Origin: Lactarius indigo
Lineage: Eukaryota > Basidiomycota > Agaricomycetes > Russulales > Russulaceae
Direction of reading: 5' to 3'
Assembly (NCBI GenBank): GCA_025766275.1
Contig: JAFKAC010000033.1
Coordinates: forward strand, 62,001-126,000
Length of the DNA stretch: 64,000 bases
Shown: in pieces, positions 1 to 9,867 of the stretch
Layout of the letters: each line of letters begins with the position of its first letter
Numbering within the stretch: the first letter of the stretch is position 1
The notes under the pieces: model-generated
Database searches by the model: none
Told to the model about the DNA's origin: nothing
The model's input: the letters and a program-made list of their open reading frames with translations, nothing else
Made by a program: the position numbers and the translations under genes

Positions 1-1307
1 TTAATGTAGAGATCATGTTCGTTGCATAGGTCCAATACTTGGTGAAGTACGTGCCAATGGTGTTCTAGATTGTCTGGTGTGGCTATTAGGATGTCATCCA
101 TGTATACAATGACTTCTCTGGTTATTACCAGCTCCCAGAAGATAGTGTCCATCATGGTTTGGAAGGTACTGGGAGAATTTGTCAAGCCGAAGAACATTCA
201 TTACCTTTGGCTCGAATAGCCCCTGGTTGGTTTTGAATGCCACTTTCCACTTGTCCCCTTCTTTGATGTGAACATTGTTATATCCCCATTGTATGTCTAG
301 TTTTGAATAGAGTCACACATTTCAAATATGATTGATAAGTTCAGGGATAAGGGGGAGTGGGTTATGGTTTTTTATGGTAATGTTGTTAAGGCGTTGATAG
401 TCTTGTACAGGGCGTAACTTCCCATCCTTCTTTTTGATAAAGAAGAATGGTGATGTGTAGGGTGATTTCAACAGTTGGATCTATTTCTTCTCTAAGTGTT
501 CAGTAATGAACTCTGAGAGCTTTTCAGTTTCTGGGATTGTTAATGGATACACCTTACAGTCCATGGTTTTGGGGGCATCAGGGATTAAGTCAATAGCATG
601 GTCCCACATTCTCAATGGGGGAAAGCATTGTGATGCTTCCTCACTAAAGACCTTTTGGTGCCTCCAGTATTCTCTGGGGACCATTTCTTTGAAGGTCCTT
701 TGGGGTTTCTTTGCCACCTCTTGTTGGGCTAGCTCTGAGGCTGTGGTAGTTTTACACAGCTGGATGTATGGGTCATCTTCTTGTTCCAACTGTTCCCAAG
801 CCAATTCATCGAGTTGGTACATCTCCAATGCCTTAATAGTGGATTCCATAGGCATGGCTTTGTTTAACAAATTAAGGCTGGTGATTACAACTGGTTGGAA
901 TTCTTCGTCTATAGTGGTGTCCCACTAATGGAATTTTGGTTCAAAAGCTGTGAACCAGGGATATCCTAGGATAACTTCATTGTTCCCTAGGTCAGTGATA
1001 AGGAACCGGAGATTTTGAGTCCTTTCTCTGGTGCAAACGGTCAGGTCTGTAAAGGAGGTGATTTCTCCTCCTTGATTGTGGGTTCCATCTATGTTCCATA
1101 TTTTGATGGACTGTTCCATAGGTAAATAGGCAATCCTGAGTTGTTTTAGGAGGTTCATGCTTATAAAATTGTCTGTTGCTCCTGAGTCAATCAAAACATT
1201 TCGTTTGGCCATTGCGTGTGCAGATTTGAAAAGAACTGGAATTCACATGGATTGGAATCTGCTAGTGTACACACTAAGTTTAAAAGCTTTAGCCCAGGCT
1301 GCTGGGT
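1..1307 (-). pseudogene. A1 pro-pol fragment: aspartic protease and N-terminal reverse transcriptase
   Basis: Retroviral-type polyprotein segment, read from 1307 downwards in the -1 frame relative to gag. Protease (about 1212-925) has the catalytic DSGATDNFI motif. A linker holding the conserved WDHAIDL and MDCKVYPL blocks lies at 870-481. The reverse transcriptase follows with [13 protein letters not shown] and an intact YMDD near 110-99. It is broken: a stop lies just upstream of 925, and a duplicated 4-bp AATG near 200 shifts the frame before the FFGLTNSP motif. The RNase H and integrase parts lie outside the window. Confidence 0.85.
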
Positions 1308-2097
1308 TCAAGTGTTGAGAAAATCCTTTTTCTGCCCAAATAATTTGTCCACCATGAGTTCGTGAACTTCAGGGCTTTGGGCGAATAGAGTGGTGACTTG
1401 CGCCTCCACTTGTTCTTCATTTGAGAGTGGTTGTGAAGCCGTCATAGAGATGGTGGCTGTGGTTGGAGTGGTGGCCATGGTATCCGCAACTTTGGCGGTT
1501 GTTGCTGGTTTCTGAGGGCAAAAATGTGAGATGTGTCCTTGGCCATGGCAACGGAAGCATCTTCCTTCTTTTTGGAGCTGCTTCTTTTCGTTGTCTGTCA
1601 TAATGGTGCAAGCTCATAACATCCATTGTGTTGGGATCCCTAGTTTTGTTTAGTGTCGACAGCCATTGATCTCAGGAGGCTCCTCCTCTTTTGTCACCCC
1701 TTCCCTTGGTGAGTTTGTCCTTGAGACAGAGATATTTGGCTTGTTAGAGGGTAACTGCCACCTTCCAATCTTCCCATGTTATCGGGTGATGGAATTTGAT
1801 CGTGTTAACCACAAGTGCCCCTGGCAGTCCCTTCTGGAAAATTTCCAGGGTGGTGGCTTCGTCTTTGTTATATCCTGCTTTGTTTGCCAAATTGGAAAAC
1901 TTGGCAATGTAGGTGTCAATGTCTTCTTTATCCATTTGGAGGGTTTGGATAGTGTGTCGCACCTTCTGCTGTTGGGTGGTATCAGTGTATGCTTGGATGA
2001 ACCATGTTTCTATGGTATTCCACAGATTTTCGGTGTTCATTGCTACTCCTCTGGCTAGTTGGTCTACTAGCCATTGAATTTGTTCTTCCACCCAGTC
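1308..2097 (-). pseudogene. A1 gag, C-terminal part with zinc knuckle
   Basis: Gag capsid-type segment (2097-1744; motifs WLVDQLARGVAM, FIQAYTDTTQQ, IDTYIAKFSNL) followed by a CX2CX4HX4C zinc knuckle (CFRCHGQGHISHFC, about 1560-1519). Gag ends at TGA 1310-1308; the -1 frame then continues as protease. A break near 1740-1602 separates the two readable pieces. The segment joins the N-terminal gag at 8431 once the copia-1 insertion is discounted (reading ...GPLVDD / WVEEQIQW). Confidence 0.85.
1320..1326 (-). promoter_or_regulatory. Candidate -1 frameshift heptamer GGATTTT at A1 gag end
   Basis: In the gag frame this reads G GAT TTT, followed by CTC AAC ACT TGA. Protease and RT are in the -1 frame immediately after. 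GGAUUUU is a known functional -1 slippery heptamer (red clover necrotic mosaic virus). The same position holds GGATTTT in A2 and GGGTTTT in B and C. Confidence 0.6.
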
Positions 2098-2704
2098 TGA
2101 TGAACAGCACACATAGATAGCTTACTCACAGAGGGACAAGGTGTTCTGTGGTGAGACAAGCTGGGTGGCTGGAGGCAGCAACAGGGAAGTCTAGCAAGGT
2201 AAAGCAAAGTGTCTGGCACACAAACAGTGAGAACTGATAATGTTACATTGGAGAGAAAGAAGCTTACCTGGCACACAAACAGTGAGAACTGATGTGGACC
2301 AGGAGCGTACATGGTACTCTACTTATACTCCTACAGAGTGTGACAGTAGTACAAGGTAGGTAACGCTAGTCACAGAATACAAAGGTGCTATTGTTCTACA
2401 AAGGGACAAAAGAGTGGACGCTTTGAGAACAAGGAAAGTCCAGAACTAGATGATATCATACTGACATCATAATAAAGATAATCCCAAGTAAAGAACAAAG
2501 AGAAGTGCAAAAGCGTTAAACGCAGAGTCCGGATGTATGATGTCATAAAAGTACAGTAATGTCATAGATGACGCAATGGTAAGTCCAGATTGTACAGATC
2601 AAATAGTATCTAATCTACAAGTCCTGTTTATCTAATCTAAAGCAGTCCATGCTGCAAGTCCGGTCCGTACGAGCCGCTAGGTGTGCAAGGGTCACTTATC
2701 AACA
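2098..2704 (-). repeat. copia-1 3' LTR
   Basis: Starts TGATGAACAGC and ends CTTATCAACA on the plus strand. In element sense it begins TGTTGATAAG and has a TATAAGTAGAG box near 2338. A purine tract (CACGGGGAGA, 2705-2714) lies directly upstream in element sense and is the likely polypurine tract. A 26-bp motif beginning CTGGCACACA occurs twice (2213-2238 and 2268-2293). Confidence 0.95.
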
Positions 2705-2723
2705 TCTCCCCGTGATCTACAAT

Positions 2724-5700
2724 CTAAGTACACACAAGTCCCATGTCATCGTTGTGCTTCTGCAGCAGGACACGCGGTAGTGACTTTGTGAAGCCGTCCG
2801 CAACCATATCCACAGTAGGAGTTCTAATGAGGGTGATGGTCCCCTTTTCGATGTACTCCCGAATGACATGATGCCGTATGGCAATGTGCTTAGACCGTCT
2901 CCCAGTGACAGGGTTCAAAGCCAAGTCAATGGCACCCTTATTGTCACCGTGAAGTGGGATGGGGTCGTCGACCTCGTACCCGAGTTCCGTGAGGAAGCTC
3001 TGATACCACGCAGCCTGGTTAGCCGCGTCGGTCATGGCCATGTATTCCGCTTCCGTTGTGTTTTGTGCAACAGTCTTTTGCTTGCGCGAAGACCAGCTTA
3101 TTGCACCGTTAGCTAGTAGGAACACATAACCAGAGGTGGAGTGGCGGTCATCAGTCTGATCAGCCAGACTGGAATCAGTGTAGCCATGAAGGCCATCGCC
3201 ATTGGCGCCATCATAGACAATACGCATATCCTTAGTTCCCACTAAGTAGGACAGGACATACTGTGCAAGTCGCAGATGTTGTGGTGAGGGGTTCGCTGCG
3301 TACTGCGCCAGACGTGACACAGCGAAGGAGATATCTGGCCTTGTGCCAATCTGCACATAGAGCAGACTCCCAATCAAAGACTGGTAGTGGGAAATATCTG
3401 AGGCAGTTGCCTGCGACGTATATTTAACCAGGTGCTCGTCAGCACCAGCAGGCAAGGGTGTGTTGTGTGGTGTGGCATCAGACATGCCAAAGCGTTCAAG
3501 GACATCCTTGATGTAGCCAGACTGATCTATTTCGATGCGTCTGAGGGAGCGGTCACGCACAATGCGCATACCAAGATAGGACTCTATCTCCCTGAGATCT
3601 GTCATCTCATAGCGTTCAGACAAGTCTGACTTAAGACGCTTGATTCCACTCAACGAGGGACCCAGTATAGTGATGTCGTCAACGTAGACAATAACGAAGA
3701 GTGGATCATACCCCTCCCGTTGAGGCATCACATATATGCCAGCATCAGAAAACGTTCGCTTAAAGCCGAGTGCAGTTAGCACTCCATGGAATTGCAAGTT
3801 CCATGCGCGGGAGGCCTGTTTGAGACCATAGATCGCCTTAACCAGGCGACACACCTTCGTCTCAGAGCCAGTGACAGTGAAACCTTGTGGCTGCTCCATG
3901 TAAATCTCCTCGTCAAGCACGCCATTGAGAAAAGCAGACTTAACATCCATCTGATGGATGTGCCAGTCCTCCAGCGCGGCCAACGCCAGAAGTAAACGTA
4001 GCGACTCAAATCGTGCGACGGGAGAGAAGGTTTCATCAAAATCTATGCCAGGGATCTGCATGAATCCCTTAGCCACCAAGCGAGCTCTGTAGCGGCCATC
4101 CGCTTTGAGCTTAAAGACCCATTTGGATTTTACTGCCTTGCGATTAGGCGGGAGATCCACTAACTCCCAAGTCCCATTCTTAGCTAGGGCGTCCATTTCA
4201 TACTGACACGCCTTAGTCCACTCATCTGCAGCTGCAGACCGCATGGCCTCTGCATAAGTTGCAGGGTCTCGGCCCACAAAGGCAGCAGCCAATAACTCCG
4301 CATACCCCAGACGCCTGCCGCGCCATGCCGCATTGTCCGCATTGAAGTAACGCGGATTTGGGACAGGGGCACGAGCACTGCGCCTTGGTGCATTGTCCAT
4401 TTCGCGCAACAGCTGACTACGCTGTGCACGATCCTCAAATCCTCCAGGCATTTCTGGTGAGGGAGGAGGGACATGGCGCATAATGCGCGTTGCACTAGGA
4501 CGCGGCGGGGGTGAAGTGGGAGTGGCTTGCTCACGTTTTGGTGTGGTGGGCAGAGTTGGCAGAGCAGGTGGTGGAGTGGTGGGGCGTGGTTGGACTTGTG
4601 GGGGGTCTAGGAGCTTTTCAACATCCTCCTCCTCACTACTACTGGAGTGTGCAGGGGAGGGGGCTCGCATTGGTGGTAGCGCCGGCGGGTGAGGCACGGC
4701 AGTCACTGTTGTGCTAGGCACAACTGGTGGTGAAGGTGTGGGGTGTGTCTCAACACCCTGGAGGGATGGGAAGCTACTCTCGTCGAATGTCACATCCCTG
4801 GACACTCGGACGGAGCGGGTTGAGCGGTCCCAGAGCTTATAGCCCTTAGATTCGGGCTCAAACCCGATAAGCGTGACCTCAATGGCCTTCGCATCCAATT
4901 TGCGACGCTTATCAGCGGGTACGTGCATGTACCCCTTGCATCCAAAGACGCGAAGATGTGAGACATCAGGCACTTTGCCAGAGTGCCAGAGCTCATAAGG
5001 AGTGCGCCACTTAAGCCCACGGACTGGAGAGCGATTATAGATGTGCACAGCTGCGCACACTGCATGCTCCCAGAAGCCCTTAGACATGCCAGCTGTGTGG
5101 AGCATGGACATTGCCTTATCCATAATGGTGCGGTTAAACCGCTCGGCTTTACCGTTGGACTGTGGTGAACCCGGCATCGTGAGGTGATGCTCTATCCCTT
5201 TCTGCTTAAGAATGTCCTGCGTGATACTCGACATGTATTCGCCACCGTGGTCAGAGTGCAGAGCGCGCAGTTTATGGCCAGACTGGGTTTCACCCCAGGC
5301 CAAATACATCTGCAGCGACTTAGCAAACTGGTCCTTCGACTTAAGGAAGTGTACCACAGTGAACTTAGTGTGGTCGTCTATGAAGGTGGCAGTGTAGGTC
5401 GAGCCTTGCAAGGACTGAGTCTGCATAGGACCGGCGAGGTCACTGTGCACAATCTCAAATTGACGAGTTGTCCTTTTGTTGGAGGACGCAGAAAAGGGTT
5501 GGCGAGTGGATTTGCCCATCTCGCACCCACGGCAGACTGTGTGGGCCGTGGTAGAGCTATCTATGTCCATGCCAGTAGTGGCAGAGGGACCATGTGCCTT
5601 CAGCGCCGCAGAGGAGATGTGTCCCATGCGTTGATGCCAGATATCGAGTGTGGCAGCACTTGATTTTGTGTGGGCGTTGAGGCCGACGTTGGCTGCGTCC

Positions 5701-7046
5701 AACCAGTAAAGGTTGTCCTCAAGGTAGCCTTTGGCCACACACTTTTGATTGATAGATATTTTAAATGAGCCACTATCAAAGGCAATCTCAGCACCTTTTT
5801 GTGCTAGGGCGCGCGTTGACAAGAAGCGCGTCTTCACCTGTGGTAGGTGTAGCACATTACTGAGGGTGATAGAGATACCCTGGCTCATTGTAAAGACGAC
5901 AGACCCGACACCCACTTGGTCTATAGTGGACTTATCACCCAGGCATACAGTGCCTTTAGTTGGGGTGTAGTCCTTGAAGTCAGACCGATGTGGTGTAATG
6001 TGGTGTGTAGCACCACTGTCCATCATCCAACGCACACGCGAGGCAGCATACAAGGCAACAGAAATAGATTGAGAAGCCCAGTCTATGGCGGGCTCTTCGA
6101 CCTCCTTAATGGAGGCGGTGGTAGGTACAAGAATATGACTATTTGCGGCCTTGTTGCCTGCCTTCTCCTTTTCCTTTGCGTCAGCCTCATCCTTTTTCTT
6201 CTTCCTGCAGTCAGGCTTGATGTGGCCTTTTTTGTTGCAATAGTGGCAAGTCAGACCAGAGTGGTCCTTCTTGCCCTTTTTGCCCGTCAATTTGACGGGG
6301 GCCACCTTGTTGAGGGAAGAGCCAGAGGGCCCGGCGCGGCGAGCTTCTTCCGACACTATGCGCGCTATGATCTCAGCGTGCTTGAGTGCGGATGGGGCCC
6401 CACTGGCGAGGATGGTAGAGGCCAACACCTCATAAGAGGGCGGCAGCGCGTGGAGGAGAATGAGACAGTATTGGACGTCAGAGACACCCATCTGCGCGTT
6501 GGAAAGGGCAACCCTAAGCTCATTGAGCTTGGCCAGCTGAGCGGCCATGGGTGCGGAGTCGTCGAGGCGGGCTTGTGTTATCTGAATCCACAAATTAAAG
6601 ATGGTGGTGCTGCCCGAAGCACCTCCATATACATCCTTGAGCTTGGCCCACTTGTCCTTAAAGGTAGGGTAGGCAGTGTTATCTGCCACAAGTGAGTAGA
6701 CATCTGGTTTGAGGTAAAGGCGAAGGTACGCCTTGGAACGACGCTGGACAGAGTCCCACTCATCGGTAGTGATACCAGATGGGGGTGTATCCAGAGTGAA
6801 CACATCCTCAGCTTCATGCAGCGTGAGGATGGCCTCAATGGTGCCAGACCATTCATTCCAACCAGTGCCATCAAACTGTTCAAGGCGGATGCCAGAGGGC
6901 ATGCCGAACGTTGCACCATACGCGGCAGATACGCGCGTGGAAGGTGTGGATCCAGAAGGAGGAGGGAGTGAGCCTCCTGCAGAGCCACCAGTGGGGCTGG
7001 GAGGAGCACCAGCACCAGCAGCAGGGGTGGAAGATGAACCAGACAT
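2724..7046 (-). CDS. copia-1 Gag-Pol polyprotein, intact (1,440 aa)
   Basis: Single-ORF copia polyprotein that would make the capsid and replicate and integrate the element. In order: low-complexity N-terminus (1-50); Gag/UBN2-like region (about 60-240); CCHC zinc knuckle 267-280 (CHYCNKKGHIKPDC); aspartic protease with DSGATHH at 343; GAG-pre-integrase around 466-518; integrase DDE core with D535, D599 and E635 (35 residues between the last two); a Pro/Ser-rich linker (about 760-870); reverse transcriptase from about 957 with YVDD near 1121-1124; RNase H with TDSSLADQ near 1290 and TEAEYMA near 1331. All catalytic motifs are present with no stop or frameshift. The ATG lies 777 bases after the 5' LTR; the TAG stop is about 20 bases before the 3' LTR. 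Its CpG-rich codons contrast with the CpG-poor neighbourhood. Confidence 0.96.
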   Translation of the reverse strand: MSGSSSTPAAGAGAPPSPTGGSAGGSLPPPSGSTPSTRVSAAYGATFGMPSGIRLEQFDGTGWNEWSGTIEAILTLHEAEDVFTLDTPPSGITTDEWDSVQRRSKAYLRLYLKPDVYSLVADNTAYPTFKDKWAKLKDVYGGASGSTTIFNLWIQITQARLDDSAPMAAQLAKLNELRVALSNAQMGVSDVQYCLILLHALPPSYEVLASTILASGAPSALKHAEIIARIVSEEARRAGPSGSSLNKVAPVKLTGKKGKKDHSGLTCHYCNKKGHIKPDCRKKKKDEADAKEKEKAGNKAANSHILVPTTASIKEVEEPAIDWASQSISVALYAASRVRWMMDSGATHHITPHRSDFKDYTPTKGTVCLGDKSTIDQVGVGSVVFTMSQGISITLSNVLHLPQVKTRFLSTRALAQKGAEIAFDSGSFKISINQKCVAKGYLEDNLYWLDAANVGLNAHTKSSAATLDIWHQRMGHISSAALKAHGPSATTGMDIDSSTTAHTVCRGCEMGKSTRQPFSASSNKRTTRQFEIVHSDLAGPMQTQSLQGSTYTATFIDDHTKFTVVHFLKSKDQFAKSLQMYLAWGETQSGHKLRALHSDHGGEYMSSITQDILKQKGIEHHLTMPGSPQSNGKAERFNRTIMDKAMSMLHTAGMSKGFWEHAVCAAVHIYNRSPVRGLKWRTPYELWHSGKVPDVSHLRVFGCKGYMHVPADKRRKLDAKAIEVTLIGFEPESKGYKLWDRSTRSVRVSRDVTFDESSFPSLQGVETHPTPSPPVVPSTTVTAVPHPPALPPMRAPSPAHSSSSEEEDVEKLLDPPQVQPRPTTPPPALPTLPTTPKREQATPTSPPPRPSATRIMRHVPPPSPEMPGGFEDRAQRSQLLREMDNAPRRSARAPVPNPRYFNADNAAWRGRRLGYAELLAAAFVGRDPATYAEAMRSAAADEWTKACQYEMDALAKNGTWELVDLPPNRKAVKSKWVFKLKADGRYRARLVAKGFMQIPGIDFDETFSPVARFESLRLLLALAALEDWHIHQMDVKSAFLNGVLDEEIYMEQPQGFTVTGSETKVCRLVKAIYGLKQASRAWNLQFHGVLTALGFKRTFSDAGIYVMPQREGYDPLFVIVYVDDITILGPSLSGIKRLKSDLSERYEMTDLREIESYLGMRIVRDRSLRRIEIDQSGYIKDVLERFGMSDATPHNTPLPAGADEHLVKYTSQATASDISHYQSLIGSLLYVQIGTRPDISFAVSRLAQYAANPSPQHLRLAQYVLSYLVGTKDMRIVYDGANGDGLHGYTDSSLADQTDDRHSTSGYVFLLANGAISWSSRKQKTVAQNTTEAEYMAMTDAANQAAWYQSFLTELGYEVDDPIPLHGDNKGAIDLALNPVTGRRSKHIAIRHHVIREYIEKGTITLIRTPTVDMVADGFTKSLPRVLLQKHNDDMGLVCT

Positions 7047-7811
7047 TGGGATGATTTATCTATCGCCGAGGAGCAGTCAGCGGCAGTGCTTCATAGTTTG
7101 CAAGACAAAGATAGGGGGGATACCACTCCTGTCTGTGATTCTGTAAGGCCAGAACGCTAACGCGTCCTGCCTCCTGATGGTATGCCAGTGATACAAGGGC
7201 TAGGCCCAGGTTGGGAGAGTCCCTTTGCCATACCATGAGCTAGCTGCCAGCCAGGATGTGTCTAGGACACAGCTCAAATGGTTTGCGTCAGGGGGAAGGT
7301 GAAGGGAATGCTTTCAGAGCCCAAGGCTGTCTACCTCAGCCTCCTCGGCCTATTGGTTGCCTCATCGCCACAAGTGGCTTTACTGAATCCTTTCCCATTG
7401 CCGCTACAAGGCAGGTATCTGGTTGCAGAACACCATAATGGTGAACACCCCCCAGAGTCTGAACCAGGTTTTACACTCCCATGGTGAGGAGATCCTGCGC
7501 CCAGTGTGGAGCACCAGAGACAGCTGGCGCTAAGCTCCACAATACACAGCCCAGTGGGCCATGCACACCTGGATATTGATTGAAGGGCTACCAGACCCAA
7601 TCTCCTTGCGCATAGCGCAGGGGCTAGGAAAACAGTAGGGGTGAAAGTAGGACTACTGGGCAGTACATACACAGGAGGTTCCTTAGCAGAGACAAGTGGC
7701 GCCCCACTGCTCTCTGCCTTGGGCAAGGCTGGTAAGGCCCCAGACAGACCTTAGCCTGGTGTGTCCTCCTAGGAAGACAGTGACCAGCCAAGTGGAGTGG
7801 CTAGGGCACCA
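7047..7811 (-). other. copia-1 untranslated leader
   Basis: About 765 bases between the primer-binding site and the gag-pol ATG. A sense-strand open frame of about 130 codons (7726-7331) lacks an ATG and resembles nothing I recognise. I see no second gene here. Confidence 0.6.
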
Positions 7812-7823
7812 GGGCCCATAACC
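7812..7823 (-). promoter_or_regulatory. copia-1 primer-binding site (initiator tRNA-Met anticodon half)
   Basis: In element sense GGTTATGGGCCC, directly next to the 5' LTR. Its complement, GGGCCCATAACC, reads as the anticodon stem-loop of eukaryotic initiator tRNA-Met (anticodon CAU). This implies half-tRNA priming as known for copia. The identical 12-mer adjoins the copia-2 5' LTR at 61540-61551. Confidence 0.8.
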
Positions 7824-8430
7824 TGATGAACAGCACACATAGATAGCTTACTCACAGAGGGACAAGGTGTTCTGTGGTGAGACAAGCTGGGTGGCTGGAG
7901 GCAGCAACAGGGAAGTCTAGCAAGGTAAAGCAAAGTGTCTGGCACACAAACAGTGAGAACTGATAATGTTACATTGGAGAGAAAGAAGCTTACCTGGCAC
8001 ACAAACAGTGAGAACTGATGTGGACCAGGAGCGTACATGGTACTCTACTTATACTCCTACAGAGTGTGACAGTAGTACAAGGTAGGTAACGCTAGTCACA
8101 GAATACAAAGGTGCTATTGTTCTACAAAGGGACAAAAGAGTGGACGCTTTGAGAACAAGGAAAGTCCAGAACTAGATGATATCATACTGACATCATAATA
8201 AAGATAATCCCAAGTAAAGAACAAAGAGAAGTGCAAAAGCGTTAAACGCAGAGTCCGGATGTATGATGTCATAAAAGTACAGTAATGTCATAGATGACGC
8301 AATGGTAAGTCCAGATTGTACAGATCAAATAGTATCTAATCTACAAGTCCTGTTTATCTAATCTAAAGCAGTCCATACTGCAAGTCCGGTCCATACGAGC
8401 CGCTAGGTGCGCAAGGGTCACTTATCAACA
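7824..8430 (-). repeat. copia-1 5' LTR
   Basis: 607 bp, the same length as the 3' LTR and nearly identical to it. Followed by the target duplication CAGTC at 8431-8435. Contains the promoter that should drive gag-pol. Confidence 0.95.
7939..7993 (-). other. Intron-like 55-nt segment in the copia-1 5' LTR leader
   Basis: In element sense the 26-nt repeat ends CCAG, is followed by GTAAGC, and 55 nt later the second repeat copy ends in CCAG. This gives a GT...AG segment of typical basidiomycete intron length, downstream of the TATA box. Other LTR copies keep the layout with GTATGT (10263-10316) or GTAAAG (27728-27781). The LTR at 55702-56215 lacks the segment exactly. Confidence 0.45.
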
Positions 8431-9267
8431 CAGTCATCTACCAGTGGTCCTCTAATGTAAGAGAGTAGGGTCATAGCTTGTGAATAAGGGAGTACAAGCT
8501 GTTGGACATTTGGATTCATTCCTCAGTAAAGGGTGAAAGCATTGAGGAATGCTCAACTGGTTTCTCGGTCTCTGGTGAACTCTGGGGGTGGGTTCCCACT
8601 GAGTTGTCCATTTGGGGGTGGGGCTCCTCCTGCAGCAGCAGCACTGCCAATGCCTCCTCCACCTCCAGGCACACTGCCTCCAGAATGGCCTCCTGTGCTT
8701 CCTGAAGGGCCACTTCTGCTTGCCAGCATACTTCCTCCCATAGGATGTCCTCCACTACTTGGAGGATTGGCCATCAAGGTGGACCCTGCAGGTTGGGAGC
8801 TTCCTGAGGGTTGTATGCTGGTGAGGGTGGTCAAGAGTTGTGTTGCAGACATATTGGCATATGACTTGAAGTCGACTGGTCTTTGAATGGTAGGGGTGAG
8901 GGTGGGGCTGTCTTCAGACACGGAGTCAGGTTCTTCAACATCTGAATCAGTGTTGATGGCTTGAATGTGGCCTTTTCCTGGTCCTAATCCTAGATGTGCA
9001 GGGACTGGTTTGTATGAATATTAAGAGTGTTTCGAGTCCGAGTAGGTGACATAGGCCCAGATGTGCTGGTCCTTGATGTACTCAATTGGTTCGTATGTAA
9101 GCTTGTCAGGGTCGTAAATGTAGTACCCTTCGTTGTGTGGAGTGTTTCTCCAAAGAGTGGTTCCTTTGATGGAAGGTCGGAGGTCATCTTGTGGGTGTCG
9201 TTCCAGGTACTCCTGGACAAACTGGGTTTGGCTTTGGCTGGTGAGAGCCACAGTGTACAACTGAGAG
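8431..9267 (-). pseudogene. A1 gag, N-terminal part
   Basis: Runs from just after the primer-binding site to the copia-1 insertion. An N-terminal domain (FVQEYLERHPQDDL, GTTLWRNTPHNEGYYIYD, IEYIKDQHIWAYVTY) is recognisably related to the N-termini of gag in B and C. A Gly/Ser/Pro-rich linker (about 8850-8600) follows, then NPPPEFTRDRETS. The same domain occurs in A2. There is no in-frame ATG before the conserved N-terminal block, so initiation may be non-AUG or internal. Stops near 9020 and 8550 break the frame. Confidence 0.8.
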
Positions 9268-9278
9268 ACTAGACTTAA
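9266..9278 (-). promoter_or_regulatory. A1 self-complementary primer-binding site
   Basis: In element sense TTAAGTCTAGTCT directly after the LTR. Its AAGTCTAGTCT core is the exact complement of AGACTAGACTT at 9522-9512 inside the LTR, about 34 bases downstream of a TATTTAAA box (9556-9548) and so at the predicted transcript start. No match to a tRNA 3' end is apparent. This is the arrangement of Tf1-type self-priming. Confidence 0.7.
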
Positions 9279-9867
9279 TGTAACGCCACTACAGGGGCGT
9301 TAGGTACGATCTGTATCAAGTCAGTTGATATGTGGTAGTACAAGCTTGACGGCTTGACTTCAGTTAAGATGATGTACAAGGGTCACAAGGATGTAAGTCA
9401 CTTGGACCGTAGAGGAAGGCTAAGGCACAAAGACCTAGCAAGAACGAGGATCTGTGAGACCAGGAAAAGCACAAAGGTGTTTCACATTAGATGAGTGTAG
9501 TATTACACAAGAAGTCTAGTCTACCGTACAAGCTAGATAGTACTAGGTTTAAATATGAGTAGGGCTGTGTGGTCGCTGCAAACAGATGGTGCCATTGCTG
9601 GATTGAGGGATAAAGGGAGAAACATATGAGGAACAAAGCATGACTATATGTAGAATGAAGGCAAATCACATGGGTTCATGCATGAGTGGGAATGGAATGG
9701 AAACTAGCACATGTCAAGCTTTATCAGAAGAGATTGTTGATAAGCAAGGCACACAATAGGAACCGGGTAATCGTAAAGTCTGCATAATCATACAGGGCTT
9801 GTGGGATGTCAGGGAAGGAAGAGTAAAGCGAGGAAAGAACAAGTCCAGATGACAAGAAATCATACCA
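9279..9867 (-). repeat. A1 5' LTR (family A)
   Basis: 589 bp, TGTAACG...CATACCA on the plus strand. Homologous to LTRs at 40077-40663, 57097-57686 and 63004-63949. Confidence 0.9.

Larger units (their letters stand above)
2098..8430 (-). mobile_element. Complete Ty1/copia retrotransposon, copia-1
   Basis: A 6,333-bp element with two 607-bp LTRs (2098-2704 and 7824-8430), TG...CA termini, and a 5-bp target duplication CAGTC on both sides. It carries one uninterrupted 1,440-codon gag-pol ORF on the minus strand. By eye the LTRs differ at three positions near their high-coordinate ends (about 0.5 percent). Two of the three are CpG transitions. This is the youngest-looking element in the window and could be autonomous. 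Confidence 0.96.
1..9867 (-). mobile_element. Ty3/gypsy retrotransposon family A, copy A1 (interrupted)
   Basis: Minus-strand element entering from the left edge, with its 5' LTR at 9279-9867. Order in the element's sense is LTR, gag (9267-8431), copia-1 insertion, gag remainder (2097-1308), protease, then reverse transcriptase cut by the window edge. The copia-1 insertion is flanked by the duplicated target CAGTC (2093-2097 and 8431-8435), so gag is collinear across it. Beyond 9867 the DNA is a transposase remnant, so A1 probably inserted in that gene; the far flank lies outside the window and the duplication cannot be checked. Confidence 0.9.

Noticed and set aside
2868..6695. Long plus-strand ORFs opposite copia-1 gag-pol, for example 5916-6695
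   Set aside because: They are antisense shadows of a strongly conserved polyprotein.
7331..7726. 131-codon sense ORF in the copia-1 leader as an extra gene
   Set aside because: No ATG start and no recognisable domain; a chance open frame in GC-richer leader DNA is likely.
9266..9278. Conventional tRNA 3'-end primer-binding site for the gypsy elements
   Set aside because: The sites start TTAAG and not TGG, while an exact 11-nt match to the LTR transcript start is present in every case.
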